From contig JAFXAU010000031.1 of the NCBI GenBank assembly GCA_017516865.1, positions 1-64,000 on the forward strand: a DNA stretch of 64,000 nucleotides, written 5' to 3'. Shown piece after piece: positions 52,511 through 61,537 of the stretch (the first letter of the stretch is position 1; each line of letters opens with the position of its first letter). Both the position numbers and the translations under genes were made by a program. The notes under the pieces were generated by a model. It was not told where the DNA came from. It did not search any database and saw only the letters and a list, made by a program, of their open reading frames with translations. This DNA is from Bacteroidales bacterium (lineage in GTDB: Bacteria > Bacteroidota > Bacteroidia > Bacteroidales > UBA1715).

Positions 52511-55500
52511 ATGAATACAGAGAAATTACATTTAGGAATTGATATAGGATCAACCACTGCAAAAGCAGTAGTGACACGTTCTGGAGAGATTGTTTACACT
52601 TCGTATCAGCGACATAATACGAAGATAAAAGAAAGTGTTCTCGACATTTTACAACAAATTAAAAATAAATTCCCAAAAGCGAAGCAAATAAAGATTTGTC
52701 TGACTGGTAGTGCCGCAATGGGTATCGCCGAACAGAAATCGTTGCCGTTTGTGCAGGAAGTTATTGCTGCTTCGGAAGTCATACAGAAAAATTATAAAAA
52801 CGTCCGCACGCTTGTGGATATTGGCGGAGAGGATGCAAAAATCATTTTCTACGAAGAAGGTAAGTCGCCCGACATTCGTATGAACGGAAGTTGTGCCGGC
52901 GGTACAGGTGCGTTTATCGACCAAATAGCAACTTTGCTGAACGTGGAAACGCACGATTTGAACAAGTTGGCAGAAGAGTCAACTCAAATTTACACGATTG
53001 CTTCTCGCTGTGGCGTGTTTGCAAAAACCGACGTTCAAAATCTAATTGCTCGCAAAGTTCCCGTAAGCGATATTGCGGCTTCGTGTTTTCACGCTGTCGC
53101 ACTGCAAGTCATCAACGCTCTTTCGCGTGGAATCGACATAAAACCGAATGTACTGTTCATTGGAGGTCCGCTTACCTATATTCCCGCTTTACAGAAAATG
53201 TTGCGCAATTTGATTGGATGCACGGAAGAAAATGCGTTTTCTCCCGAAAACAGCCAATTGTTTCCTGCATGGGGAGCCGCTCTTGCTGCGGAATCCGAAG
53301 AAAAGGAATACGACATTCAAACTTTGTACAACGAAATATCAAACATTTCAAACGTTTCCGTCAAAAACCGTCTGGAACCGTTGTTTATTGACGAAGAAGA
53401 CTTCAACGGATGGAATGAATATCGTCGCATAGTTCAAATCCCCGAATCGAAAATTGAAGAAGGGCAAGATTCTATCGACGTGTTTTTAGGAATCGACAGC
53501 GGTTCTACAACAACCAAAGTCGTCTTGCTTGACAAAGACGGCAAATTGATTGCTTCACACTACGACACGAACAAAGGTAATCCGATTCTTGCTGTCAATA
53601 CTGGTCTGGAAGCATGTTGTGCCGATTTGAAGTGCAAGACAATCAATGTGCTTCGTTCTGCCGTGACTGGCTATGGCGAAGACCTTATTCGTGCTGCATT
53701 CAATATGGATGATGGCATTGTGGAGACAATTGCGCATACGACGGCGGCACAAAAAATAGAACCTGAGGTGTCGTTCATTCTTGACATTGGTGGTCAGGAT
53801 ATGAAGGCGATTTTTATAAAAAATGGCAAGATTCAGAATGTGGAAATCAACGAGGCGTGTTCGTCGGGATGCGGTTCGTTCATACAAAACTTTGCCCAGA
53901 CGTTGAACCACACGGCCGAATCGTTCGGTAAACTGGCTTGTACGGCTCCGAAACCTTGCGATTTGGGCTCTCGCTGTACGGTATTTATGAACTCGCAGGT
54001 GAAACAAGCGCTCCGCGAAGGCGCCGAGACATCGGAAATTGCCGCAGGACTTGCGTATTCGGTCATAAAAAATGCGTTGTTCAAAGTTTTGCAAATCAAG
54101 AATATGAACGTTCTTGGCGAGAAAATTCTCGTGCAGGGCGGTACGTTCAAAAACCCGTCGATTTTCAGGGCAATGGAAAAACTCACGGGAAAGACGATAT
54201 ACAGTTCCAACAAACCGGAACTGATGGGCGCTTTGGGTGCCGCATATTATGCACAGACGCGTTATGATAACGAACAGTGTCAGTCAATTTTCATCGGTTA
54301 CGACAACCGGCAGGAAGCTTTGTCATACACGACACGACAAATCAACTGCCGTGGATGTTCCAACAGTTGCTTGGTGACGAAATTCACGTTTAGCAACAAG
54401 GCGATTCACTATTCGGGAAACAAGTGCGAGAAAATATTCACATCGAAGGGAAACACTGCTGAACGAGGCGAAAATCTGTATGAATTTAAATACGATTTGT
54501 TGTTCAACCGTGATATGAATGCCCTCAACGATGTGAAAAACATTAAAATTGGCGTTCCCCGCATTTTGGGAATGTATGCGAATTTTCCGTTTTGGAACAC
54601 GTTGTTCACACATTCTGGGTTGGACGTGGTTTTGTCGGACGAATCAACGACAAAAACCTACGAGAAGGGTCAGGGAACTATTATGGCAGACAATATCTGC
54701 TTCCCTGCGAAAATTGCTCACGGTCATATCTTCAACTTGGTTGACAAGGGAGTTGACAGAATTTTCTATCCTCTTGCCATTTATGAGGAAAATGAATTTA
54801 AAGAATCAAAGAACAGTTACAACTGTCCTGTAGTTTCGAGTTATGCCGAAGTTCTCGACAGTGCCATTCCGCTCGAAAAGCGCAACAATATTCCGTTCGA
54901 CAAGCCTGTCATCACGTTCCGCGATGACAAATTGCTACGCAAAAGTTGTTGGGCGTACATAAAACAATTCGGCGTAAAGCCCCGTACGTTCGAAAATGCG
55001 TTCGACGAAGCTCTCCGTGAACAAAAACGGTATCGCGAGCAATATAAAAAGAAAGGGTTCCGCATTATGGAGCGTGCTAAACAAGAAGGTCGTCCAATCA
55101 TAATGTTGGCGGCTCGACCGTATCACACCGACCATTTGGTACACCAAAAAACGTCGCAAATTCTTTCCGAACTTGGTGCGAGCGTCGTCACCGAGGAAAT
55201 TGTCACAAATATTCAGGGACTTTCGTTGAAAGATTATCTTCACGTGGCACAATGGACGTATCCTAACAGAATTATGCGTGCCGCCCAATGGGTTATTAAT
55301 AATGACGATTACGATGTTCATTTCGTTCAGATGAACTCGTTTGGCTGCGGTCCCGACAGTTTCCTTTCCGACGAGATAAAGGAATTTTTTGAGCAAGCGA
55401 AAAAATCGTACACGTTTATCCGTGTTGACGAAATTAACAGCACGGGCTCAATGCGCCTTCGTCTGCGTTCGCTCATAGAGACAATTCGTTTGGGTGGCGG

Positions 55501-56788
55501 TCGTGACGGCGTAATGGGTTCGAAGATCATCAAAAAAACTCCGCCGTTCAAGGAAGAAGACAAAAAACGGAAAATTCTCGCTCCGTTCTTTACGAAGTTT
55601 GCTTCGCCGCTCATTCCGTCAATTTTCGAATGTCTTGGCTACGAAATGGAGACTCTGCCTGTTTCCGACAAGGAATCTGTCAACGTGGGTCTTACGTACT
55701 CCAACAATGAAATTTGTTTTCCCGCCACACTCGTTATCGGCGACATTATAAAAGCCCTTAAATCAGGAAAATACGACCTCGACAAGACAGCGGTCATAAT
55801 GACGCAGACGGGCGGTCAATGTCGTGCGTCGAACTATATTGCTCTCATTCGCAAGGCGATTTTGAACAGCGGAATCGACAATGTTCCCGTGGTTTCGTTC
55901 GCAACTGGCGGTTCGCAGGACAACGAGCAGCCTGGTTTTGAACTTGCATGGACAAAAGTTGTGAAACTAATTCTTGCCGACGCGTTGTTTGCCGACGTGT
56001 TGTCGCGTATGCACTATGCGACGATAGTTCGAGAAAAGGTGAAAGGCGGAACTGAGAAACTAACGCAGTCATATCTTGAAAATGCGGCGGAACTTTCGCG
56101 TCACAATGACCACGTGGGCGTGCTGAAACTGCTGAAACGAGCCGTGGAAGATTACAACAAAATGGCCGAAGACAATTGCCCTCGTCCGCAAATAGGAATT
56201 GTAGGTGAAATTTACCTGAAATACAACCCGTATGCGAATATGCACGTTGCCGACTGGCTTATTTCGCAAGGCATAGAGCCACGTTTCCCCGATTTGATGG
56301 ATTTCTTCACACAAGAATTTATCAACCTGAAAGTCAATACGAAACACAATTTACGTACGACAAGTTTGGGAACCAAAATTTTCGCAGATTATCTGAAACT
56401 TCGTTACGACAGGTTTGAAAAGAAAGTTGAGGCAATAGCGTCGAAATTCAAGTATTATCGACCGAAACATACGATTGATATGGAGGCGAAAAATGCAGAA
56501 CAAGTGTTGAGTTTGGTGAACCAGTTTGGCGAAGGTTGGCTCATTCCTGCCGAAATAGTGAGTTTCTCACAAGAAGGCGTGAACAACGTGGTGAGTTTGC
56601 AACCGTTCGGCTGCATTGCAAACCATATCATTTCGAAGGGTATTGAAAAGAAAATCAAGACGTTATATCCACAAACAAATCTTTTGTTCCTCGATTTCGA
56701 TGGAAACACGAGCGAGGTGAACGTGTATAACCGTTTGCATTTCTTAGCACAAAACGCAAAAACCGAATTTGAAAAGAATCAAAAATAA
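52511..56788 (+). CDS. fused 2-hydroxyacyl-CoA dehydratase activase (BadF/BcrA + DUF2229)
   Basis: A 1425-aa protein with two ASKHA ATPase modules in tandem: LGIDIGSTTAKAVV (about 8-21) with NGSCAGGTGAFIDQ (Cys128), and FLGIDSGSTTTKVVLL (about 325-340) with EACSSGCGSFIQN (Cys450). Then comes a Cys-rich link (NCRGCSNSCLV), a DUF2229 domain (about 680-900) and an HgdB-like region to the end. Such activases use ATP and a [4Fe-4S] cluster to inject an electron into 2-hydroxyacyl-CoA dehydratase. No separate dehydratase subunit is in the window. Large fused forms are common in anaerobes, but their substrate is unknown. A TetR gene lies just upstream. Confidence 0.92.
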   Translation: MNTEKLHLGIDIGSTTAKAVVTRSGEIVYTSYQRHNTKIKESVLDILQQIKNKFPKAKQIKICLTGSAAMGIAEQKSLPFVQEVIAASEVIQKNYKNVRTLVDIGGEDAKIIFYEEGKSPDIRMNGSCAGGTGAFIDQIATLLNVETHDLNKLAEESTQIYTIASRCGVFAKTDVQNLIARKVPVSDIAASCFHAVALQVINALSRGIDIKPNVLFIGGPLTYIPALQKMLRNLIGCTEENAFSPENSQLFPAWGAALAAESEEKEYDIQTLYNEISNISNVSVKNRLEPLFIDEEDFNGWNEYRRIVQIPESKIEEGQDSIDVFLGIDSGSTTTKVVLLDKDGKLIASHYDTNKGNPILAVNTGLEACCADLKCKTINVLRSAVTGYGEDLIRAAFNMDDGIVETIAHTTAAQKIEPEVSFILDIGGQDMKAIFIKNGKIQNVEINEACSSGCGSFIQNFAQTLNHTAESFGKLACTAPKPCDLGSRCTVFMNSQVKQALREGAETSEIAAGLAYSVIKNALFKVLQIKNMNVLGEKILVQGGTFKNPSIFRAMEKLTGKTIYSSNKPELMGALGAAYYAQTRYDNEQCQSIFIGYDNRQEALSYTTRQINCRGCSNSCLVTKFTFSNKAIHYSGNKCEKIFTSKGNTAERGENLYEFKYDLLFNRDMNALNDVKNIKIGVPRILGMYANFPFWNTLFTHSGLDVVLSDESTTKTYEKGQGTIMADNICFPAKIAHGHIFNLVDKGVDRIFYPLAIYEENEFKESKNSYNCPVVSSYAEVLDSAIPLEKRNNIPFDKPVITFRDDKLLRKSCWAYIKQFGVKPRTFENAFDEALREQKRYREQYKKKGFRIMERAKQEGRPIIMLAARPYHTDHLVHQKTSQILSELGASVVTEEIVTNIQGLSLKDYLHVAQWTYPNRIMRAAQWVINNDDYDVHFVQMNSFGCGPDSFLSDEIKEFFEQAKKSYTFIRVDEINSTGSMRLRLRSLIETIRLGGGRDGVMGSKIIKKTPPFKEEDKKRKILAPFFTKFASPLIPSIFECLGYEMETLPVSDKESVNVGLTYSNNEICFPATLVIGDIIKALKSGKYDLDKTAVIMTQTGGQCRASNYIALIRKAILNSGIDNVPVVSFATGGSQDNEQPGFELAWTKVVKLILADALFADVLSRMHYATIVREKVKGGTEKLTQSYLENAAELSRHNDHVGVLKLLKRAVEDYNKMAEDNCPRPQIGIVGEIYLKYNPYANMHVADWLISQGIEPRFPDLMDFFTQEFINLKVNTKHNLRTTSLGTKIFADYLKLRYDRFEKKVEAIASKFKYYRPKHTIDMEAKNAEQVLSLVNQFGEGWLIPAEIVSFSQEGVNNVVSLQPFGCIANHIISKGIEKKIKTLYPQTNLLFLDFDGNTSEVNVYNRLHFLAQNAKTEFEKNQK

Positions 56789-56812
56789 TTAGATTTTCAT
56801 TCACAATGATTT

Positions 56813-56840
56813 GTATGGACGTGGCACGCCACGTTCATAC
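56813..56840. repeat. palindrome GTATGGACGTGGC/GCCACGTTCATAC
   Basis: 13-base arms (56813-56825, 56828-56840) with one mismatch and a 2-base centre, lying between the convergent activase and DHH genes. It may serve as bidirectional terminator or be a REP-type element. Confidence 0.6.
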
Positions 56841-56866
56841 GGTTTCAGCACACGAAAAAAGAAAAA

Positions 56867-57895
56867 TTATTTTTCCAACTTGTCCTTGTATTTTTCCAAG
56901 CCATTTTTGAAAACCTCAATGGCTTCGGTCAATGTGCCGAAATGTTTTCCGCCAGCGGCGTTGAAGTGTCCTCCACCATTAAAAAATTCCGTGGCAAACG
57001 AACTGGCAGGAAATTTCCCCTTTGAACGAAGCGAAACTTTCACAGGCCCTTTTTCGTATTCAGTGAACAACGCCACAAATTTCAAATCTTTCATACACAG
57101 CGGCATATTTACAAAACCTTCGGAATCGCCTAACTGGAAATGAAAATCTTTTTTATCCTGATTGGTTATCATCATATATCCAGCATGATATTCAGGTAGA
57201 TAAACGAAATTATCCTTCATTATTTTTGATTGAAGACGAAAACGGTCGTAACTATACACATTGTTTATTTTATCGTGGATAAACATCTTGTTCACTCCCA
57301 TTCCGACCAATTTGCCCATCACATTATACACTTCGGAATAATTCGACGAATAATCCAATCGCCCCGTATCGGTCATAATACCTGTATACAACGACTCGGC
57401 AACGTGTTTGTTGATATATTTTTCGTAACCGCAGGCAACCAGCACATGGTACAGCAGTTCACAAGTGGAACTTGCCTCGGGAAACGAAACGGCAGCATCG
57501 GCATTTATCTGCAAGTTTATGTGATGGTCGACAACAATGCTCTTCTTCCCTGCCTGTTCAAACAACGGCTGTAAATCCTCTGTCCGCGACAAATCATTTA
57601 TGTCAAGACAAATCAACAAATCCATCTCGTTTATATATTTCCGAATTGGTTTCGGATGTCTGTCAAGCGTCAAAATATCATCAACACCATGCATCCATTT
57701 GAAAAACTGCGGATAATCGTTCGGCAACAAAATTTTTACGGTCTTACCCATTTGTCGCAGGACCTCCGCCAAAGCCGTCGACGAACCAATTGCATCACCG
57801 TCGGAGTTATAATGTGTTGTGATTGCGACAGTTGTATTTTCTGCCACTAACTTTTTGATACATTCTATCGTTTGTTTTTCAAAAGTAAAATTCAT
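56867..57895 (-). CDS. DHH-family phosphoesterase (NrnA-like)
   Basis: A 342-aa DHH/DHHA1 protein of the NrnA type, which cleaves nano-RNA, pAp and in some cases cyclic dinucleotide products. Motifs: AITTHYNSDGDAIGSSTAL (metal-binding), LICLDIND, VVDHHINLQ (DHH), TGIMTDTGRLDYS and the C-terminal DHHA1 GGGHFNAAGG. It is the last gene of the yidC operon, 6 bases after the FKBP gene. Confidence 0.93.
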   Translation of the reverse strand: MNFTFEKQTIECIKKLVAENTTVAITTHYNSDGDAIGSSTALAEVLRQMGKTVKILLPNDYPQFFKWMHGVDDILTLDRHPKPIRKYINEMDLLICLDINDLSRTEDLQPLFEQAGKKSIVVDHHINLQINADAAVSFPEASSTCELLYHVLVACGYEKYINKHVAESLYTGIMTDTGRLDYSSNYSEVYNVMGKLVGMGVNKMFIHDKINNVYSYDRFRLQSKIMKDNFVYLPEYHAGYMMITNQDKKDFHFQLGDSEGFVNMPLCMKDLKFVALFTEYEKGPVKVSLRSKGKFPASSFATEFFNGGGHFNAAGGKHFGTLTEAIEVFKNGLEKYKDKLEK

Positions 57896-57901
57896 AGTAT
57901 T

Positions 57902-58765
57902 CTATTCGCTAACTTTCTGTAATTCAACATCAAACACAACTGGAGTGTACGGAGCGACGGAACCGTCGGATGTACCATATTCTCCCCATGCATAATCGCT
58001 CCGCAACACGACTCTGGCACGTTCTCCACACTTCATAGTTTTCAATGTAAGTTCAATTCCGTCAATAACTTGCATTTTATTCCCAAACACAAAATCGATT
58101 TTTGTCGCTTCACTTATTTTTTCATCGTTCAGCAAATATCCCTGAAGCAAAACTGTCACCTGATTGCCCATTTCTGGCGATTTGCCCGTCCCCTGTTTTA
58201 ATACACATTTATAAATGTCTGACCGAAGATGGACAAACTTTTCCTTATGAGACTTGAGATATTGCTGAATCAAAAAATCTTCATACTCGCGTTTTGCCTG
58301 TTGTTGCAACGCAAGTTCCTGTCTATAATCATAATACGCAGCGCTGTCAAGTACAGCAGAAACCAAAACGTTCATTCTCAGTTCCGGAAAATTTTTCAAA
58401 CTGTCAAACTCTTGCGGGAAAAGGCCGTCGTAACAAAAATTTTCTTTGTCAACAATGAACGACAGGCTATCGCCCGAATGTACCTCAAGCAACAAAAGCG
58501 ACAAATCCGTTTTTTCCCGTTTTCCAACCTCCACCTCATATTCTGCCTGAAACAATGCAGAATCGGAATCAACATTGCCAAAAGCGATATTTGCCGTCAC
58601 AACATCGCCAGAATGCGCCTTCTGATACGTATCGGAAAAAGCGAGCAGTTTATAATAATATTTATACTTCTTATTGTACGAGTAGCCGTCGTACTTGCCA
58701 CCGGAGCACGCAGAAACAATAATACACGACAATAATCCTATACAAAATTTTATCGAATTTTTCAT
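57902..58765 (-). CDS. FKBP-type peptidyl-prolyl isomerase lipoprotein
   Basis: A 287-aa lipoprotein (lipobox VSAC, Cys20). The first about 170 mature residues are a coiled/helical domain; the C-terminal 100 are an FKBP fold (VLKQGTGKSPEMGNQVTVLLQGYL, FVFGNKMQVIDGIELTLKTMKCGERARVVL, SDYAWGEYG). Probably catalyses proline isomerisation during periplasmic folding. Position after yidC suggests a role with newly inserted or secreted proteins. Confidence 0.9.
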   Translation of the reverse strand: MKNSIKFCIGLLSCIIVSACSGGKYDGYSYNKKYKYYYKLLAFSDTYQKAHSGDVVTANIAFGNVDSDSALFQAEYEVEVGKREKTDLSLLLLEVHSGDSLSFIVDKENFCYDGLFPQEFDSLKNFPELRMNVLVSAVLDSAAYYDYRQELALQQQAKREYEDFLIQQYLKSHKEKFVHLRSDIYKCVLKQGTGKSPEMGNQVTVLLQGYLLNDEKISEATKIDFVFGNKMQVIDGIELTLKTMKCGERARVVLRSDYAWGEYGTSDGSVAPYTPVVFDVELQKVSE

Positions 58766-58794
58766 TGTTTCATTCCAGTCTGTCGGCAGGAAAT

Positions 58795-60660
58795 CTATTT
58801 ACGTAGATTTTTCTGCTGTTCTTTCGCCATCTGTTCCAGACGTTTCTGAAAGTTTGATTTTGTCTTTTTCGGTGCCTTCGCCTTGTTCGCCTCCATTTTT
58901 TTCAGAACTTTTTCATCGTTCACAAATTGGCGGATAAGCACTGTCTGCAACATGGTAATGACGTTTGCCAATAAATAATAATAACTCAATCCTGCTGAAT
59001 AATCGTTGAACCAGAATATCATCATAATAGACATAATCCACATCATGACATTCATGTTAGGCATACCCGGAGTCTGTACCGGAGCAGTGTTTGCGGTATT
59101 TATCTTGTTCACCACTATCATCGATGCCGCCATCAACAACGTGAACAAACTTATGTGATTTCCATAGATTGACGAAATAATTGGAATGTGAGTTGTCCAT
59201 TCAAAAATTGAATCATACGTAGACAAATCGTCCGCCCACAAGAAACTTTCCTGACGAAGTTCTATCGAAGCCGGGAAGAATCGGAACATTGCCACGAGTA
59301 TCGGGAATTGTATCAACAACGGAAGACAGCCGCCCATAGGATTGATTCCGACTTTTTTGTACAAATCCATCGTTGCCGTCTGTTTTTTCATCGCATCGGC
59401 CGGATCGGGATATTTTGCATTTATTTCTTCCACGTATGGTTTAATGACGCGCATTCTTGCTGTTGACAAGTATGATTTAAACGTCAACGGGAATAAAATC
59501 AACTTCAAAATTATTGTCATCAGCAAAATGACCAATCCCATATTTTCTATAAAACCACGTAACCAATTGAAAATAGGCACAATTGCATATTTTGTAATGA
59601 ATCCAAACCAGCCAAGGTCAAGAATATCTTCAAGTTCAACTTCCTGTGATTTCAAGACAGGCAAATGATTAGGACCGAAGAAGAAACTTAAATCTGTCGA
59701 TTCCGCCTTCGGTAAAAACAGATTTGCGGTAAATTCCTTCATGGTCGTATCAGAATTTGTCAGCACCTTCGAATAAACGTCTCCTCCACGTTCAAATCTG
59801 TCGTCGGCAATCAAAGCCGCCGAGAAGAAATGTTGTTTAAAGCAAACCCATTTAACTTGTCCCGACAATTTTTCTTTTTCGTCGTCTTTCGAGCGAGGAT
59901 TCAGCGTTTCAGAATCGTCTTCGAAATATTTCCAGACAATCGTAGTATTTATAGATTCCGAGTTTTTCGATTTTTCCAATACATTTAGAGTGGAATTCCA
60001 TAATAAATTGAATCGAGATTCACGAATATATTTATCCATACCTACCGTTTTGATATTCAAAGACAAACGATATGAATTTTGAGGAAGGACATAGGTATAT
60101 TCAATATATGAAAACTCATTTACAGAAAGTCGATATGAAATTTTTTGACTTGAGTCAGCCGTAGATTGCACAACTCCGTCAGTCGTAAAATACATTTCGT
60201 CAGTCGAACGCCCTATTTCACTCAGTAGCAGCCCGAAATGCGTGCTGTCGCCAGCAAGCAAATACAGAGGCGTCTGTTTATGCGTCAAATAATCTTTTAC
60301 AAGCACTCGGTACGGCTTACCGCCTTTGTTGCTCATTTCAATTGAAATAAGATTATTTTCCAACGTGGAAAATTCCTGTGTACCTTGTGCTGACTTGTAG
60401 AAACTGCCATATTCACGAATCAAATTTTCTTCTGGCACAACACCCGTAGAATCAACATTTTCCAATTCTTTTTTGAGCATTTCTGCTGCCACGATAGAAT
60501 CCTGCTGACGTTGAAGTTCTTTTTGTATTTCTACATTCCGTAAAGAATCTAAATATTGTGCCCGACGTTGTAAATCTTCTTCCGACGGACGAGTGAAAAA
60601 ATAATAGCCCACCATGAGCAGGCAAATAAGCACGGTTCCAATAACTGTATTTTTATCCAT
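58795..60660 (-). CDS. yidC: membrane protein insertase YidC
   Basis: A 621-aa YidC/Oxa1 insertase: an N-terminal TM (IGTVLICLLMVGYYFF), a large periplasmic domain (about 30-345) and five core TM helices including NWLRGFIENMGLVILLMTIILKLILFPLTF, MGGCLPLLIQFPILVAMFRFF and the terminal helices around SLFTLLMAASMIVV. The C-terminus is basic (KAKAPKKTKSNFQKRL), typical for ribosome contact. It is preceded on the same strand by a lipoprotein gene. Confidence 0.97.
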   Translation of the reverse strand: MDKNTVIGTVLICLLMVGYYFFTRPSEEDLQRRAQYLDSLRNVEIQKELQRQQDSIVAAEMLKKELENVDSTGVVPEENLIREYGSFYKSAQGTQEFSTLENNLISIEMSNKGGKPYRVLVKDYLTHKQTPLYLLAGDSTHFGLLLSEIGRSTDEMYFTTDGVVQSTADSSQKISYRLSVNEFSYIEYTYVLPQNSYRLSLNIKTVGMDKYIRESRFNLLWNSTLNVLEKSKNSESINTTIVWKYFEDDSETLNPRSKDDEKEKLSGQVKWVCFKQHFFSAALIADDRFERGGDVYSKVLTNSDTTMKEFTANLFLPKAESTDLSFFFGPNHLPVLKSQEVELEDILDLGWFGFITKYAIVPIFNWLRGFIENMGLVILLMTIILKLILFPLTFKSYLSTARMRVIKPYVEEINAKYPDPADAMKKQTATMDLYKKVGINPMGGCLPLLIQFPILVAMFRFFPASIELRQESFLWADDLSTYDSIFEWTTHIPIISSIYGNHISLFTLLMAASMIVVNKINTANTAPVQTPGMPNMNVMMWIMSIMMIFWFNDYSAGLSYYYLLANVITMLQTVLIRQFVNDEKVLKKMEANKAKAPKKTKSNFQKRLEQMAKEQQKNLRK

Positions 60661-60673
60661 GAAATTTTTCTAT

Positions 60674-61537
60674 CTAATTTACTTTAATAATTTGCGTACG
60701 AACTTTTTCTATTTCTATTTCCAAATCATGAACGTCTTTTTCCGACAACAATCTGTCGCCAAAGTCTGAATAAACCTTGTTAATCGCATTCAAACTCTGC
60801 AACAATTCAGTCACAAACACATTGTCGCCTTCGTCCAACAACTCAACTGCCTCAATGACCTGTGACAAATAGTCTTTTTGTTCCAATATTTTTGTGACAA
60901 TCTTCGATTTAAGAGACGTTGACTGAATACGTTTGAACAATGTTGTCGTTATGTACATATTTTCCACCCAACTACCAACAATTACCAACGACGACAACAT
61001 GAATTGCTCCTCGTTCTTCAGCATTCGGCGTGCATTGTCGTACACACCAAATATAACGGTAATCAAAGAATCATTGCTTTCGACATTCGACTGATATTCT
61101 CTCACAGCATCTTGGTCAAATGCCATTGCTACGCCAATCTGGTCTGCAATCTGCTTCGATGCGACAACATATTTCATAGAGAACTGCGACTGCGAAAAAT
61201 GTATCAAATAATTCAGTTCCGCACCATACACACCCATGTTCACAGCACGCGTACGACTCGTATTGTAATATTTTGCATTTTCCGGAGAATTAAGCAAAGT
61301 TTCATCAAACAACGACTTGTCCGTTTCTGCCAATAGACCAATCATTTCGTCAGAAAGTACCAGTTTATCAATCAGATAATCCAAACGGTCGGGCATGCCA
61401 ATTCGAATCAAATCATCTCCAAGCACAACATTTTCGTATTCCGATTCATTTATTTCCGGCATACTGTTTTTGTTACTATTGCACCCGAACAGAGCAATTA
61501 GAATGACAAGACAATATGTTATTCGTTTACATATCAT
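60674..61537 (-). CDS. conserved lipoprotein, unknown function
   Basis: A 287-aa lipoprotein (MICKRITYCLVILIALFGC, Cys19). The mature protein is almost all helical and acidic with no recognised domain (GMPDRLDYLIDKLVLSDEMIGLLAE, AELNYLIHFSQSQFSMKYVVAS). It lies 13 bases upstream of yidC and starts in the TAATG overlap with the DUF349 gene, so all are co-transcribed. Likely specific to Bacteroidota; a role in envelope biogenesis is only inferred from its neighbours. Confidence 0.8.
   Translation of the reverse strand: MICKRITYCLVILIALFGCNSNKNSMPEINESEYENVVLGDDLIRIGMPDRLDYLIDKLVLSDEMIGLLAETDKSLFDETLLNSPENAKYYNTSRTRAVNMGVYGAELNYLIHFSQSQFSMKYVVASKQIADQIGVAMAFDQDAVREYQSNVESNDSLITVIFGVYDNARRMLKNEEQFMLSSLVIVGSWVENMYITTTLFKRIQSTSLKSKIVTKILEQKDYLSQVIEAVELLDEGDNVFVTELLQSLNAINKVYSDFGDRLLSEKDVHDLEIEIEKVRTQIIKVN

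Noticed and set aside
53555-54094. 179-codon minus-strand open frame
   Set aside because: Lies wholly inside the activase gene, has no family motif and follows from the codon pattern of the real gene.
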